Shown here piece by piece: positions 1 to 14,005 of a stretch of DNA of 64,000 bases. Under the pieces are notes generated by a model, which was given only the letters and a program-made list of their open reading frames with translations, ran no database searches and had not been told where the DNA came from. Source of the stretch: Sympetrum striolatum (Eukaryota; Arthropoda; Insecta; Odonata; Libellulidae); the NCBI GenBank assembly GCA_947579665.1, contig CANPUZ010000059.1, positions 1 through 64,000 of the forward strand, given 5' to 3'. The position numbers were made by a program, and so were the translations under genes. The number at the start of each line of letters is the position of its first letter. Position 1 is the stretch's first letter.

Positions 1-99
1 AAAAAGGGACGAAAACGGAGAATTTTAGCGAAATTTTTATTTTTTCCTCAATTTACTCGTTTTTCTTCATCATTTTATCACGAAATTACCGAAAAAAGG

Positions 100-800
100 G
101 ACGAAAAACGGATTATTTTAACGAAATTTCTATTTTTTTCCTGTATTTACTCGATTTTTTCCACATTTTATGACGAAATTACCCAATAAAGGGACAAAAA
201 AACGGATAATTTTTGCGAAATTTTTATATTTTTCCTCAATTTACTATTTTTTCTTCAATCATTTTATCAGGAAATTAACGAAAAATTGGACGAAAACGGA
301 TAATTTTAGCGATATCTTTAATTTTTTCCTCTATTTACTCGATTTTTTTATTCATTTTTATGACGAAATTACCGAAAAAAGGGACGAAAACGGATAATTT
401 TATCGAAATTACTATTTTTTTACTCTATTTGCTCGTTTTTTTTCTTCATTTTATCACGAAATTACCGAAAAAAGGGACCAAAACGGATAATTTTAGCTAA
501 ATTTCTATTTTTACCTCTATTTACTCGTTTTTTTTCCTCATTTTATGTCGAAATTACCGAAAAAAGGGACGAAAAACGGATAATTTTAGCGAAATTTCTA
601 TTTTTTTTCCTCTATTTACTCGTTTTTCTTCTCATTTAATCACGAAATTACCGAAAAAAAGGGACGATAACGGATAATTTCAGCGAAATTTTCTATTTTT
701 TTCCTCAACTCGTTTTTTTTTCCTCATTTTATCACGAAATTACCGAAGACAGGGATGAAAACGGATAATTTTAAGCGAAATTTTTATTTTTTTTCCTCAA
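100..800 (+). repeat. Diverged duplicate of 6247-6945
   Basis: The same order of distinguishable monomer variants occurs here and about 6.14 kb downstream. It includes a variant with AATAAAGGGAC, one with AGGAAATTAACG, one with ATGTCGAAATTACC, one lacking part of the TTTACT segment (CCTCAACTCG), and one with CCGAAGACAGGGAT. The offset drifts from 6147 to 6140 bp, so small indels have accumulated since the duplication. It is an older copy than the right-arm blocks. Confidence 0.7.
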
Positions 801-3594
801 TTTACTCGTTTAATTTCCTCATTTTATAACAAAATTACCGAAAAAAGGGTCGAAAACTGATAATTTTAGCAAATTTTCTATTTTTTCCCCAATTTACTGG
901 TTTTTTTTCCGCATTTTATCACGAAGTTACCGAAAATAGGGACGAAAAAGGATAATTTTAGCGAAATTTTTATTTTTTTCCTGTATTTGCTCGTTTTTTT
1001 TCCTCATTTTATGACGAAATTACCGAATAAAGGGACGAAAACAGATATTTTAGCGAAATTATTATTTTTTTTTCTCTATTTACTCGTTTTTTTCCTCATT
1101 TTATGACGATTTTACTAAAAAAAGGGACGAAACGGATAATTTTAGCGAAATTTCTATTTTTTTCCTTATTTACTCCATTTTTTCTCATTTTATGACGAAA
1201 TTACCGAAAAAAGGGTCAATATCGGATAATTTTAGCGAAATTTCTATTTTTTCCTCTATTTACTCGTCCTTTTACCTCATTTTATGACGAAATTACTGGA
1301 AAAATGGCCGATAACGGATAACTTACGCGAAATTTCTGTTTTAGTTCCTCTATGTACTTCGTTTTTTTTTCCTCATTATATGACGAAATAACAGAAAAAA
1401 AGGGCCGAAAAACGGATAATTTTAGCGAAATTTTTATTTTTTTTTCTCTATTTACTCGTTTTTTTTCCTCATTTTATGACGATTTTACCAAAAAAAAGGG
1501 ACGAAAACGGATAATTTTAGCGAAATTTCTATTTTTTCCTCTATTTACTCGTTTTTTTCCTCATTTTATGACGAAATAACCGAAAAAAGGGACGAAAACG
1601 GATAATTTTAGCGAAATTTCTATTTTTTCCTCTATTTACTCGATTTTTTCTCATTTTATGACTAAATTACCGTAAAAAGGGACGAAAACGGAAAATTTTA
1701 GCGAAATTTCTATTTTCTCCTATATTTACTCGTTTTTTTTTCCTCATTTTATGACGAAATTACCGTAAAAAGGGACGAAAACGGAGAATTTTAGCGAAAT
1801 ATTAATTTTTTTCCTCAATTTACTAATTTTTCTTCATCATTTTATCACGAAATTACCGAAAAAAAGGACGAAAACGGATAATTTTAGCGAAATTTCTATT
1901 TTTTCCTCTATTTACTCGTTTTTTCCTCATTCTATGACGAAATAACCGAAAAAAGGGACGAAAACGGATAATTTTAGCGAAATTTCTATTTTTTCCTCTA
2001 TTTACTCGATTTTTTCTCATTTTATGACTAAATTACCGTAAAAAGGGACGAAAACGGAAAATTTTAGCGAAATTTCTATTTTTTCCTCTATTTACCTCGT
2101 TTTTTTTCCCTCATTTTATGACGAAATTACCGAAAAAAGGGATGAAAACGGATAATTTTAGCGAAATTTTTATTTTTTTACCTCAATTTACCACGTTTTT
2201 TTTTCCTTTTTTTATGACGAAATTACCGAAAAAAGTGACGAAAAACGGATAATTTTAGCGAAATTTCTATTTTTTTCCTCTATTTACTCGTTTTTTTCCT
2301 CATTTTATGACGTAATTACCGAAAAAAATGACGAAAATGGATAATTTTAGCAAAATATCTATTTTTTCCTCTATTTACTCTTTTTTTCCTCATTTTATGA
2401 CGAAATTACCGAAAAAAGGGACGGAAAACGGATAATTTTAGCGAAATTTCAATTTTTTTCCTCTATTTACCCGTTTCTTCTCCTCATTTTATGACGAAAT
2501 TACCGAAAAAAGTGCCGAAAACGGATCATTTAGCGAAATTTCTATTATTTCCTTTATTTACTCCATTTTTTCTTATTTTATGACGAAATTACCGAAAAAA
2601 GGGTCGATATCGGATAATTTTAGCGAAATTTCTATTTTTTCCTCTATTTACCTCGTCCTTTTACCTCATTTTTATGACGAAATTACCAAAAAAGGGACGG
2701 TGACGGATAATTTTAGTGAAATTTTTTATTTTTTTACTTCAATGTACTCGTATTTTTTCCTCATTTTATGACGGAATTACCTAAAAAAGGGACGAAAACG
2801 GATAATTTTAGCGAAATTTTAATTTTTTTCTTCAATTTACTCGTTTTCTTCATCATTTATCACGAAATTACCGAAAAAAGGGACGAAAACGGAAAATTTT
2901 TAGCGAAATTTCTATTTTTTTCCTCTATTTACTAGAATTTTTTCCACATTTTATGACGAAATTACCGAATAAAGGGACGAAAACGGATATTTTAGCGAAA
3001 TTATTATTTTTTTCCTCAATTTACTATTTTTTCTTCATCATTTTATCAGGAAATTACCGAAAAAAATGGACGAAAACGTATAATTTTAACGAAATTCTGT
3101 TTTTTCCTCTATTTACTAGATTTTATTTCACATTTTATGACGAAATTAACGAATAAAGGACGAAAACGGATATTTTAGCGAAATTTTTATTTTTTTCCTC
3201 AATTTACTATTTTTTTCTTCATCATTTTATCAGGAAATTACCGAAAAAATGGACGAAAACGGTAAATTTTAGCGAAATTTTAATTTTTTCCTCTATTTAC
3301 TCGATTATTTTCCTCATTTTATGACGTAATTACCGAAAAAAATGATGAAAACAGATAATTTTAGCGAAATATCTATTTTTTTTCCGCTATTTACTCTTTT
3401 TTTTTCCTCATTTTATGACGAAATTACCGAAAAAAGGAACGAAAACGGATAATTTTAGCGAAATTTCTATTTTTTCCTCTATTTACCCGTTTTTTCCTCA
3501 TTTTAAGACTAAATTACCGAAAAAAGGGCCGAAAACGGATAATTTTAGCGAAATTTCTATATTTTCCTTTATTTACTCCATTTTTTCTCATTTT

Positions 3595-5130
3595 ATGACG
3601 AAAATACCGAAAAAAGGGTCGATGTCGGATAATTTTAGCGAAATTTCTATTTTTTCCTCTATTTACTCGTCCTTTTTCATCATTTTATGACAAAATGGCC
3701 GAAAACGGATAATTTTCTCGAAATTTCTATTTTTCCTCTATTTACTCGTTTTTTTTCCTCATTATATGACGAAATTACAGAAAAAAGGGCCGAAAACGGA
3801 TAATTTTAGCGAAATTTCTATATTTTCCTTTATTTACTCCATTTTTTCTCATTTTATGACGAAATTACCGAAAAAAGGGTCGATGTCGGATAATTTTAGC
3901 GAAATTTCTATTTTTTCCTCTCTTTACTCGTCCTTTTTCCTCATTTTATGACAAAATGGCCGAAAACGGATAATTTTCTCGAAATTTCTATTTTTCCTCT
4001 ATTTACTCGTTTTTTTTTTCCTCATTTGATGACGATTTTACCAAAAAAAGGGACGAAAACGGATAATTTTAGCGAAATTTCTATTTTTTCCTCTATTATC
4101 TCGTTTTTTCCTTATCTTATGACGAAATTACCGAAAAAAGGGACGAAAACGTATAATTTTAGCAAAATATCTATTTTTTCCTCAATTTGCTCGTTTTTTT
4201 TCCTCATTTTATTAAGAAATTACCGAAAATAGGGACGAAAAAGGATAATTTTAGCGAAATTTTTATTTTTTTCCTCTATTTGCTCGTTTTTTTTCTTCAT
4301 TTTATGACGAAATTACCGTAAAAAGGGACGAAAACGGAGAATTTTAGCGAAATTTTTATTTCTTTCCTCAATTAACTAATTTTTCTTCATCATTTTATCA
4401 CGAAATTAGCGAAAAAAGGGACGAAAACGGATAATTTTAACGAAATTTCTATTTTTTTCTTCTATTTACTCGTTTTTTTCCTCATTTCATGACGAAATTA
4501 CCGAAAAAAAGGGACGAAAACGGATAATTTTAGCGAAATTTTTATTTTTTTCCTCTATTTACCCGTTTTTTCCTCATTTTATGACTAAATTACCGAAAAA
4601 AGGGCCGAAAACGGATAATTTTAGCGAAATTTCTATATTTTCCTTTATTTACTCCATTTTTTCTCATTTTATGACGAAATTACCGAAAAAAGGGTCGATG
4701 TCGGATAATTTTAGCGAAATTTCTATTTTTTCCTCTATTTACTCGTCCTTTTTCCTCATTTTATGACAAAATGGCCGAAAACGGATAATTTTCTCGAAAT
4801 TTCTATTTTTCCTCTATTTACTCGTTTTTTTTCCTCATTATATGACGAAATTACAGAAAAAAGGGCCGAAAACGGATAATTTTAGCGAAATTTTTATTTT
4901 TTTTTCCCTTATTTACTCTTTTTTTTTTCCTCATTTGATGACGATTTTACCAAAAAAAGGGACGAAAACGGATAATTTTAGCGAAATTTCTATTTTTTCC
5001 TCTATTAACTCGTTTTTTCCTTATCTTATGACGAAATTACCGAAAAAAGGGACCAAAACGTATAATTTTAGCGAAATTTCTATTTTTTCCTCAATTTGCT
5101 CGTTTTTTTTCCTCATTTTATGAAGAAATT
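3595..5130 (+). repeat. Local duplication with 0.8-1.1 kb offsets
   Basis: Monomers carrying GGGTCGATGTCGG recur near 3595, 3856 and 4672, and a shortened monomer reading ATGACAAAATGGCCG recurs near 3686, 3946 and 4762. Offsets of 816 to 909 bp between matching marks show a local duplication in which one copy has gained or lost monomers. The variant order identifies the duplication; the exact boundaries are uncertain. Confidence 0.6.
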
Positions 5131-6246
5131 ACCGAAAATAGGGACGAAAAAGGATAATTTTAGCGAAATTTTTATTTTTTTCCTCTATTTGCTCGTTTTT
5201 TTTCTTCATTTTATGACGAAATTACCGAAAAAAGGAACGAAAACGGATAATTTTAGCGAAATTTCTATTTTTTCCTCTATTTACCAGTTTTTTTCCTCAT
5301 TTTCTGACTAAATTACCGAAAAAAGGGCCGAAAACGGATAATTTTTGCGAACTTTCTATATTTTCCTTTATTTACTCCATTTTTTCTCATTTTATGACGA
5401 AATTACCGAAAAAAGGGTCGATATCGGATAATTTTAGCGAAATTTCTATTTTTTCCTCTATTTACTCGTCCTTTTACCACATTTTATGACGAAATTACCG
5501 AAAAAATGGCTGAAAACGGATAATTTTCGCGAAATTTCTATTTTTTCCTCTATTTACTCCTTTTTTTTTCCTCATTATATGACGAAATTACAGAAAAAAG
5601 GGCCGAAAACGGATAATTTTAGCGAAATTTTTATTTTTTTTTCCTCTATTTACTCGTATTTTTTTCCTCATTTGATGACGATTTTACCAAAAAAAGGGAC
5701 GAAAACGGATAATTTTACCGAAATTTCTATTTTTTCCTCTATTTACTCGTTTTTTCCTCATTTTATGACGAAATTACCGAAAAAAGGGACGAAAACGGAT
5801 AATTTTAGCGAAATTTCTATTTTTTCCTCAATTTGCTCGTTTTTTTCCCTCATTTTATGAAGAAATTACCGAAAAATGGGACGAAAAAGGATAATTTTAG
5901 CGAAATTTTAATTTTTTTCTTCAATTTACTCGTTTTCTTCATCATTGTATCACGAAATTACCGAAAAAAGGGACGAATACGGAAAATTTTAGCGAAATTT
6001 CAATTTTTTTCCTCAAATTTACTCGTTTTTTCCTCATTTTTTGACGGAATTACCGAAAAAAGGGACGAAAACGGATAATTTTAGCGAAATTTCTATTTTT
6101 TCCACTATTTACTCGTTGTCTTTCCTCATTTTATATCGAAATTACCGAAAAAAGGGTCGAAAACGGATAATTTCATCGAAAGTTTTATTTTTTTCCTCTA
6201 TTTACTCGTTTATTTCCTCATTTCATGACGAAATTACCGAAAAAAG

Positions 6247-6945
6247 GGTTGAAAATGGATAATTTTAGCGAAATTTCAATTTTTTTCCTGTATTTACTCG
6301 ATTTTTTCCACATTTTATGACGAAATTACCAAATAAAGGGACGAAAAAACGGATAATTTTTGCGAAATTTTTATATTTTTCCTCAATTTACTATTTTTTC
6401 TTCATCATTTTATCAGGAAATTAACGAAAAATTGGACGAAAACGGATAATTTTAGCGATATCTTTAATTTTTTCCTCTATTTACTCGATTTTTTTCTTCA
6501 TTTTATGACGAAAATACCGAAAAAAGGGACGAAAACGGATAATTTTATCGAAATTACTATTTTTTTACTCTATTTGCTCGTTTTTTTTCTTCATTTTATC
6601 ACGAAATTACCGAAAAAAGGGACCAAAATGGATAATTTTAGCTAAATTTCTATTTTTACCTCTATTTACTCGTTTTTTTTCCTCATTTTATGTCGAAATT
6701 ACCGAAAAAAGGGACGAAAACGGATAATTTTAGCGAAATTTCTATTTTTTTCCTCTATTTACTCGTTTTTCTTCATCATTTTATCACGAAATTACCGAAA
6801 AAAGGGACGATAACGGATAATTTTAGCGAAATTTCTATTTTTTCCTCAACTCGTTTTTTTTCCTCATTTTATCACGAAATTACCGAAGACAGGGATAAAA
6901 ACGGATAATTTTAGCGAAATTTTTATTTTTTTCCTCAATTTACTC
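6247..6945 (+). repeat. Diverged duplicate of 100-800
   Basis: This is the second member of the 6.1-kb-offset pair. The monomer order matches the left copy up to the CCGAAGACAGGGAT variant. Related orders of the first few variants also appear near 21.84, 24.97, 48.74, 53.06 and 63.77 kb, so the block belongs to a widely re-used segment of the satellite. Confidence 0.65.
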
Positions 6946-8003
6946 GATTATTTTCCTCATTTTATAACAAAATTACCGAAAAAATGGTCGAATACTGATA
7001 ATTTTAGCAAATTTTCTATTTTTTCCCCAATTTACTGGTTTTTTTCCGCATTTTATCACGAAGTTACCGAAAAAAGGGACGAAAACGGATAATTTAAGCG
7101 AAATTTGTATTTTTCTCCTTCATTTGTTCTATTTTTTCATCATTTTATGACGAAATTATCGAAAAAAGGGACGAAAACGGATAATTTTAGCGAAATTTCT
7201 ATTTTTTCCTCTATTAACTTGTTTTTTTCCTCATTTTATATCGAAATTACCGAAAAAAGGGACGAAAACGGATAATTTTATCGAAATTTTCATTTTTTTC
7301 CTCTATTTTGTCTTTTTTTTTTTCTCATTTTAAGACGAAATTACCGAAAAAAGGGACGAAAATGGATAATTTTAGCGAAATTTCAATTTTTTTCCTCTAT
7401 TTACTCGTTTTTTTTCCTCATTTTATGACGAAATTACCGAAAAAAGGGACGATAACGGATAATTTTAGCGAAATTTGTATTTTTGTCCTCTATTTACTCG
7501 ATTTTTTTCCTCATTCTACGACGAAATAACCGAAAAAAGGGACGAAAATGGATAATTTGAGCGAAATTTTTATTTTTTTCCTCAATTTACTCGTTTTTCT
7601 TCATCATTTTATCACGAAATTACCGAAAAAATGGACGAAAATGGATAATTTTAGCGAAATTTTTATTTTTTCCTCAATTTACTCGTTTTTTTTCCTCATT
7701 TTATAACAAAATTCCCGAAAAATAGGTCGAAAACTGATAATTTTAGCAAATTTTCTATTTTTTCCCCAATTTACTGGTTTTTTTCCGCATTTTATCACGA
7801 AGTTACCGAAAAAAGGGACGAAAACGGATAATTTAAGCGAAATTTGTATTTTTCTCCTTCATTTGTTCTTTTTTTTCATCATTTTATGTCGAAATTATCG
7901 AAAAAAGGGACGAAAACGGATAATTTTAGCGAAATTTCTATTTTTTCCTCTATTAACTTGTTTTTTTCCTCATTTTATATCGAAATTACCGAAAAAAGGG
8001 ATG
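6905..8003 (+). repeat. 739-bp tandem duplication (8 monomers)
   Basis: The order TTTATAACAAAATT, AGCAAATTTTCT with CCCCAATTTACTGG, CACGAAGTTACC and CTCCTTCATTTGTTCT occurs twice at an offset of exactly 739 bp (for example TTTATAACAA at 6961 and 7700, CATTTGTTCT at 7121 and 7860). The first unit is 6905-7643. The second unit matches only to about 8003, where the sequence switches to a different monomer series. Confidence 0.75.
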
Positions 8004-9242
8004 AAAACGGATAATTTTTGCGAAATTTCTATTTTTTCCTCTATTTACCCGTTTTTTTTCCACATTTTATGGCGAAATTACCGAAAAAAGGGCCGAAAAT
8101 GGATAATTTTAGCGAAATTTTTATTTTTTCCTCAATTTACTCGTTTTTTTTCCTCATTTTATGACGAAATTACCAAAAAAAGGAACGAAAACGGATAATT
8201 TTAGCGAAATTTCTATTTTTTTCTCTATTTATTCGATTTTCCTCTATTTACTCGTTTTTTTCCTCATTTTATGACGAAATTACCGAAAAAAGGGACGAAA
8301 ACGGATAATTTTAGCGAAATTTCTATATTTTCCTCAATTTGCTCGTTTTTTTTCCTCATTTTATGACGAAATTACCGATAAAATGGATGAAAACGGATAA
8401 TTTTAGCGAAATTTTAATTTTTTTCCTCTATTTACTCGATATTTTTCCTCATTTTATGACGTAATTACCGAAAAAAGGGATGAAAACGGATAATTTTTGC
8501 GAAATTTCTATTTTTTCCTCTATTTACCCGTTTTTTTCCACATTTTATGGCGAAATTACCGAAAAAAGGGCCGAAAATGGATAATTTTAGCGAAATTTTT
8601 ATTTTTTCTTCAATTTACTCGTTTTTTTTCCTCATTTTATCACGAAATTACCAAAAAAAGGGACGACAACGGATAATTTTAACGAAATTTCTATTTTTTT
8701 CCTTTATTTACTCGATTTTTTTTCCACATTTTATGTCGAAATTACCGAATAAAGGGACAAAAACGGATAATTTTAGCGAAATTTTAATTTTTTTCCTCTA
8801 TTTACTCGATATTTTTCCTCATTTTATGAAGTAATTACCGAAAAAAGGGATGAAAACGGATAATTTTAGTGAAATTTCATTTTTTTTCTCTATTTACTCG
8901 TTTTTTTCGTACTTTTATGGCGAAATTACCGAAAAAAGGGACGAAAACGGATAATTATAGCGAAATTTTTATTTTATTCCTCAATTTACTCGCTTTTTTT
9001 TCCTCAATTTTTGACGAAATTACCGAAAAAAGGGACGAAAACGGATAATTTTAGCGAAACTTCTCTTTTTTACTCTATTTACTCGTTTTCTTCATCATTT
9101 TATCACGAAATTACCGAAAAAAGAGACGTAAACGGAAAATTTTATCAAAATTTTTATTTTTTTCCTGAATTTACTCGTTTTATTCCTCATTTTATGACGA
9201 AATTTCCAAAAAAGGGACGGTAACGGATAATTTTAGCGAAAT
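7990..9242 (+). repeat. 1.25-kb block duplicated at 11690-12943
   Basis: Matching monomer variants run in register at an offset of 3700 bp (for example the ATG of the CCAAAAAAAGGAACG monomer at 8161 and 11861). The block includes an oversize monomer of about 112 bp with an internal repeat of its CTCTATTTAYTCG segment, which is a useful landmark. The match ends near 9242, where this copy goes into a CCTCAACTCG monomer and the other copy does not. Confidence 0.75.
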
Positions 9243-9889
9243 TTCTATTTCTTCCTCAACTCGTTTTTTTTCCTCATTTTATCACGAAATTACCGAAGAC
9301 AGGGATAAAAACGGATAATTTTAGCGAAATTTTTATTTTTTTCCTCAATTTACTCGTTTATTTTCCTCATTTTATAACAAAATTACCGAAAAAATGGTCG
9401 AAAACTGATAATTTTAGCAAATTTTCTATTTTTTCCCCAATTTACTGGTTTTTTTCCGCATTTTATCACGAAGTTACCGAAAAAAGGGACGAAAACGGAT
9501 AATTTAAGCGAAATTTGTATTTTTCTCCTTCATTTGTTCTTTTTTTTCATCATTTTATGTCGAAATTATCGAAAAAAGGGACGAAAACGGATAATTTTAG
9601 CGAAATTTCTATTTTTTCCTCTATTAACTTGTTTTTTTCCTCATTTTATATCGAAATTACCGAAAAAAGGGACGAAAACGGATAATTTTATCGAAATTTT
9701 CATTTTTTTCCTCTATTTTGTCTTTTTTTTTCCTCATTTTAAGACGAAATTACCGAAAAAAGGGACGAAAATGGATAATTTTAGCGAAATTTCAATTTTT
9801 TTCCTCTATTTACTCGTTTTTTTTCCTCATTTTATGACGAAATTACCGAAAAAAGGGACGATAACGGATAATTTTAGCGAAATTTGCTC
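8621..9889 (+). repeat. 1269-bp tandem unit, first copy
   Basis: This unit holds 14 monomers and is followed directly by a second copy. Corresponding marks lie exactly 1269 bp apart, for example CATTTGTTCT at 9531 and 10800. The boundary with the second copy at about 9889 lies inside a shortened 74-bp monomer, so the duplication junction is visible. It overlaps the block shared with 11.7-12.9 kb, showing successive rounds of rearrangement. Confidence 0.8.
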
Positions 9890-11157
9890 GTTTTTTTTCC
9901 TCATTTTATCACGAAATTACCAAAAAAAGGGACGACAACGGATAATTTAAACGAAATTTCTATTTTTTTCCTTTATTTACTCGATTTTTTTTCCACATTT
10001 TATGTCGAAATTACCGAATAAAGGGACAAAAACGGATAATTTTAGCGAAATTTTAATTTTTTTCCTCTATTTACTCGATATTTTTCCTCATTTTATGAAG
10101 TAATTACCGAAAAAAGGGATGAAAACGGATAATTTTAGTGAAATTTCATTTTTTTTCTCTATTTACTCGTTTTTTTCGTACTTTTATGGCGAAATTACCG
10201 AAAAAAGGGACGAAAACGGATAATTATAGCGAAATTTTTATTTTATTCCTCAATTTACTCGCTTTTTTTTCCTCAATTTTTGACGAAATTACCGAAAAAA
10301 GGGACGAAAACGGATAATTTTAGCGAAACTTCTCTTTTTTACTCTATTTACTCGTTTTCTTCATCATTTTATCACGAAATTACCGAAAAAAGAGACGTAA
10401 ACGGAAAATTTTATCAAAATTTTTATTTTTTTCCTGAATTTACTCGTTTTTTTCCTCATTTTATGACGAAATTTCCAAAAAAGGGACGGTAACGGATAAT
10501 TTTAGCGAAATTTCTATTTTTTCCTCAACTCGTTTTTTTTCCTCATTTTATCACGAAATTACCGAAGACAGGGATAAAAACGGATAATTTTAGCGAAATT
10601 TTTATTTTTTTCCTCAATTTACTCGTTTATTTTCCTCATTTTATAACAAAATTACCGAAAAAATGGTCGAAAACTGATAATTTTAGCAAATTTTCTATTT
10701 TTTCCCCAATTTACTGGTTTTTTTCCGCATTTTATCACGAAGTTACCGAAAAAAGGGACGAAAACGGATAATTTGAGCGAAATTTGTATTTTTCTCCTTC
10801 ATTTGTTCTTTTTTTTCATCATTTTATGTCGAAATTATCGAAAAAAGGGACGAAAACGGATAATTTTAGCGAAATTTCTATTTTTTCCTCTATTAACTTG
10901 TTTTTTTCCTCATTTTATATCGAAATTACCGAAAAAAGGGACGAAAACGGATAATTTTATCGAAATTTTCATTTTTTTCCTCTATTTTGTCTTTTTTTTT
11001 TTCCTCATTTTAAGACGAAATTACCGAAAAAAGGGACGAAAATGGATAATTTTAGCGAAATTTCAATTTTTTTCCACTATTTACTCGTTTTTTTTCCTCA
11101 TTTTATGACGAAATTACCGAAAAAAGGGACGATAACGGATAATTTTAGCGAAATTTG
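9890..11157 (+). repeat. 1269-bp tandem unit, second copy
   Basis: This is the second copy of the 14-monomer unit. It follows the first with only a few substitutions and T-run length changes until about 11157, where it continues through the full GTATTTTTGTCC monomer that is cut short at the end of the first copy. Confidence 0.8.
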
Positions 11158-11354
11158 TATTTTTGTCCTCTATTTACTCGATTTTTTTCCTCATTTTACG
11201 ACGAAATAACCGAAAAAAGGGACGAAAATGGATAATTTGAGCGAAATTTTTATTTTTTTCCTCAATTTACTCGTTTTTCTTCATCATTTTATCACGAAAT
11301 TACCGAAAAAATGGACGAAAATGGATAATTTTAGCGAAATTTTTATTTTTTCCT

Positions 11355-12310
11355 CAATTTACTCGTTTTTTTTCCTCATTTTATGACGAGATTACCGAAA
11401 AAAGGAACGAAAACGGATAATTTTAGCGAAATTTCTATTTTTTTCTCTATTTATTCGATTTTCCTCTATTTACTCGTTTTTTTTCCTCATTTTATGACGA
11501 AATTACCGAAAAAAGGGACGAAAACGGATAATTTTAGCGAAATTTCTATATTTTCCTCAATTTGCTCGTTTTTTTTCCTCATTTTATGACGAAATTACCG
11601 ATAAAATGGATGAAAAAGGATAATTTTAGCGAAATTTTAATTTTTTTCCTCTATTTACTCGATATTTTTCCTCATTTTATGACGTAATTACCGAAAAAAG
11701 GGATGAAAACGGATAATTTTTGCGAAATTTCTATTTTTTCCTCTATTTACCCGTTTTTTCCACATTTTATGGCGAAATTACCGAAAAAAGGGCCGAAAAT
11801 GGATAATTTTAGCGAAATTTTTATTTTTTCCTCAATTTACTCGTTTTTTTTCCTCATTTTATGACGAAATTACCAAAAAAAGGAACGAAAACGGATAATT
11901 TTAGCGAAATTTCTATTTTTTTCTCTATTTATTCGATTTTCCTCTATTTACTCGTTTTTTTTCCTCATTTTATGACGAAATTACCGAAAAAAGGGACGAA
12001 AACGGATAATTTTAGCGAAATTTTTATATTTTCCTCAATTTGCTCGTTTTTTTTCCTCATTTTATGACGAAATTACCGATAAAATGGATGAAAACGGATA
12101 ATTTTAGCGAAATTTTAATTTTTTTCCTCTATTTACTCGATATTTTTCCTCATTTTATGACGTAATTACCGAAAAAAGGATGAAAACGGATAATTTTTGC
12201 GAAATTTCTATTTTTTCCTCTATTTACCCGTTTTTTTCCACATTTTATGGCAAAATTACCGAAAAAAGGGCCGAAAATGGATAATTTTAGCGAAATTTTT
12301 ATTTTTTCTT
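11355..12310 (+). repeat. 478-bp tandem duplication
   Basis: Two adjacent units of 478 bp each contain five monomers, one of them the oversize form with the duplicated CTATTTAYTCG segment. Matching starts lie at 11383 and 11861, and at 11769 and 12247. Confidence 0.75.
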
Positions 12311-12943
12311 CAATTTACTCGTTTTTTTTCCTCATTTTATCACGAAATTACCAAAAAAAGGGACGACAACGGATAATTTTAACGAAATTTCTATTTTTTT
12401 CCTTTATTTACTCGATTTTTTTTCCACATTTTATGTCGAAATTACCGAATAAAGGGACAAAAACGGATAATTTTAGCGAAATTTTAATTTTTTTCCTCTA
12501 TTTACTCGATATTTTTCCTCATTTTATGAAGTAATTACCGAAAAAAGGGATGAAAACGGATAATTTTAGTTAAATTTCATTTTTTTTCTCTATTTACTCG
12601 TTTTTTTCGTACTTTTATGTCGAAATTACCGAAAAAAGGGACGAAAACGGATAATTATAGCGAAATTTTTATTTTATTCCTCAATTTACTCGCTTTTTTT
12701 TCCTCAATTTTTGACGAAATTACCGAAAAAAGGGACGAAAACGGATAATTTTAGCGAAACTTCTCTTTTTTACTCTATTTACTCGTTTTCTTCATCATTT
12801 TATCACGAAATTACCGAAAAAAGAGACGTAAACGGAAAATTTTATCAAAATTTTTATTTTTTTCCTGAATTTACTCGTTTTTTTCCTCATTTTATGACGA
12901 AATTTCCAAAAAAGGGACGGTAACGGATAATTTTAGCGAAATT
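11690..12943 (+). repeat. 1.25-kb block, duplicate of 7990-9242
   Basis: This is the second copy of the 3700-bp-offset pair. It is close to the first in variant order and substitutions, and the match breaks off near 12943 at a CCTTCAATTTATTC monomer. Confidence 0.75.
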
Positions 12944-13128
12944 TTTATTTTTTCCTTCAATTTATTCATTTTTTTTTCCTCATTTTATGACGGAATTACC
13001 GAAAAAAGGGACGAAAACGGATAATTTTTGCGAAATTTGTATTTTTTTCCTCAATTTACTCGTTTTTCTTCATCATTTTATCACGAAATTACCGAAAAAA
13101 GGGACGACAACGGATAATTTTAGCGAAA

Positions 13129-14005
13129 TTTCTACTTACCTCTATTTACCCGTTTTTTTCCTCATTTTATGACGAAATTACCGAAAAAAGGGCCGAAAAC
13201 GTATAATTTTAGCGAAATTTTTATTTTTTTTTCAATTTAGTCGTTTTTTTTCCTCATTTTATGTCGAAATTAACTATAAAAAGGACGAAAACGGATAATT
13301 TTTGCGAAATTTCTATTTTTTCCTCAATTTACTCGTTTTTTTCCTCATTTTATGACGAAGTTACCGAAGAAAGGGACGAAAACGGAAAATTTTAGCGAAA
13401 TTTCTATTTTCTCCTCTATTTACTCGTTTTTTTCCTCATTTTATGACGAAATTACCAAAAAAAGGGATGAAAACGGATAATTTTAGCGAAATTTTTATTT
13501 TCTACCTCAATTTACACGTTTTTTTTCCTTTTTTTATGACGAAATTACCGAAAAAAGGGACGATAACGGATAATTTTATCGAAATTTTTATTTTTTTCCC
13601 CTATTTGCTCGTTTTTTTTTTCCTCATTTTATGACGATTTTACCAAAAAAAGGGACGAAAACGGATAATTTTAGCGAAATTTCTACTTACCTCTATTTAC
13701 CCGTTTTTTTCCTCATTTTATGACGAAATTACCGAAAAAAGGGCCGAAAACGTATAATTTTAGCGAAATTTTTATTTTTTTTTCAATTTAGTCGTTTTTT
13801 TTTCCTCATTTTATGTCGAAATTAACTATAAAAAGGACGAAAACGGATAATTTTTGCGAAATTTCTATTTTTTCCTCAATTTACTCGTTTTTTTCCTCAT
13901 TTTATGACGAAGTTACCGAAGAAAGGGACGAAAACGGAAAATTTTAGCGAAATTTCTATTTTCTCCTCTATTTACTCGTTTTTTTCCTCATTTTATGACG
14001 AAATT
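13129..14005 (+). repeat. 551-bp tandem duplication (6 monomers)
   Basis: A monomer shortened to TTCTACTTACCTCTATTTACCC begins each copy (TCTACTTACC at 13131 and 13682). It is followed by the same series, including an AACTATAAAAAGGACG monomer and a CGAAGTTACCGAAGAAAG monomer. The first copy is complete (13129-13679). The second runs to about 14005, where the sequences part at GGGATGAAAAC versus GGGACGATAAC. Confidence 0.8.
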
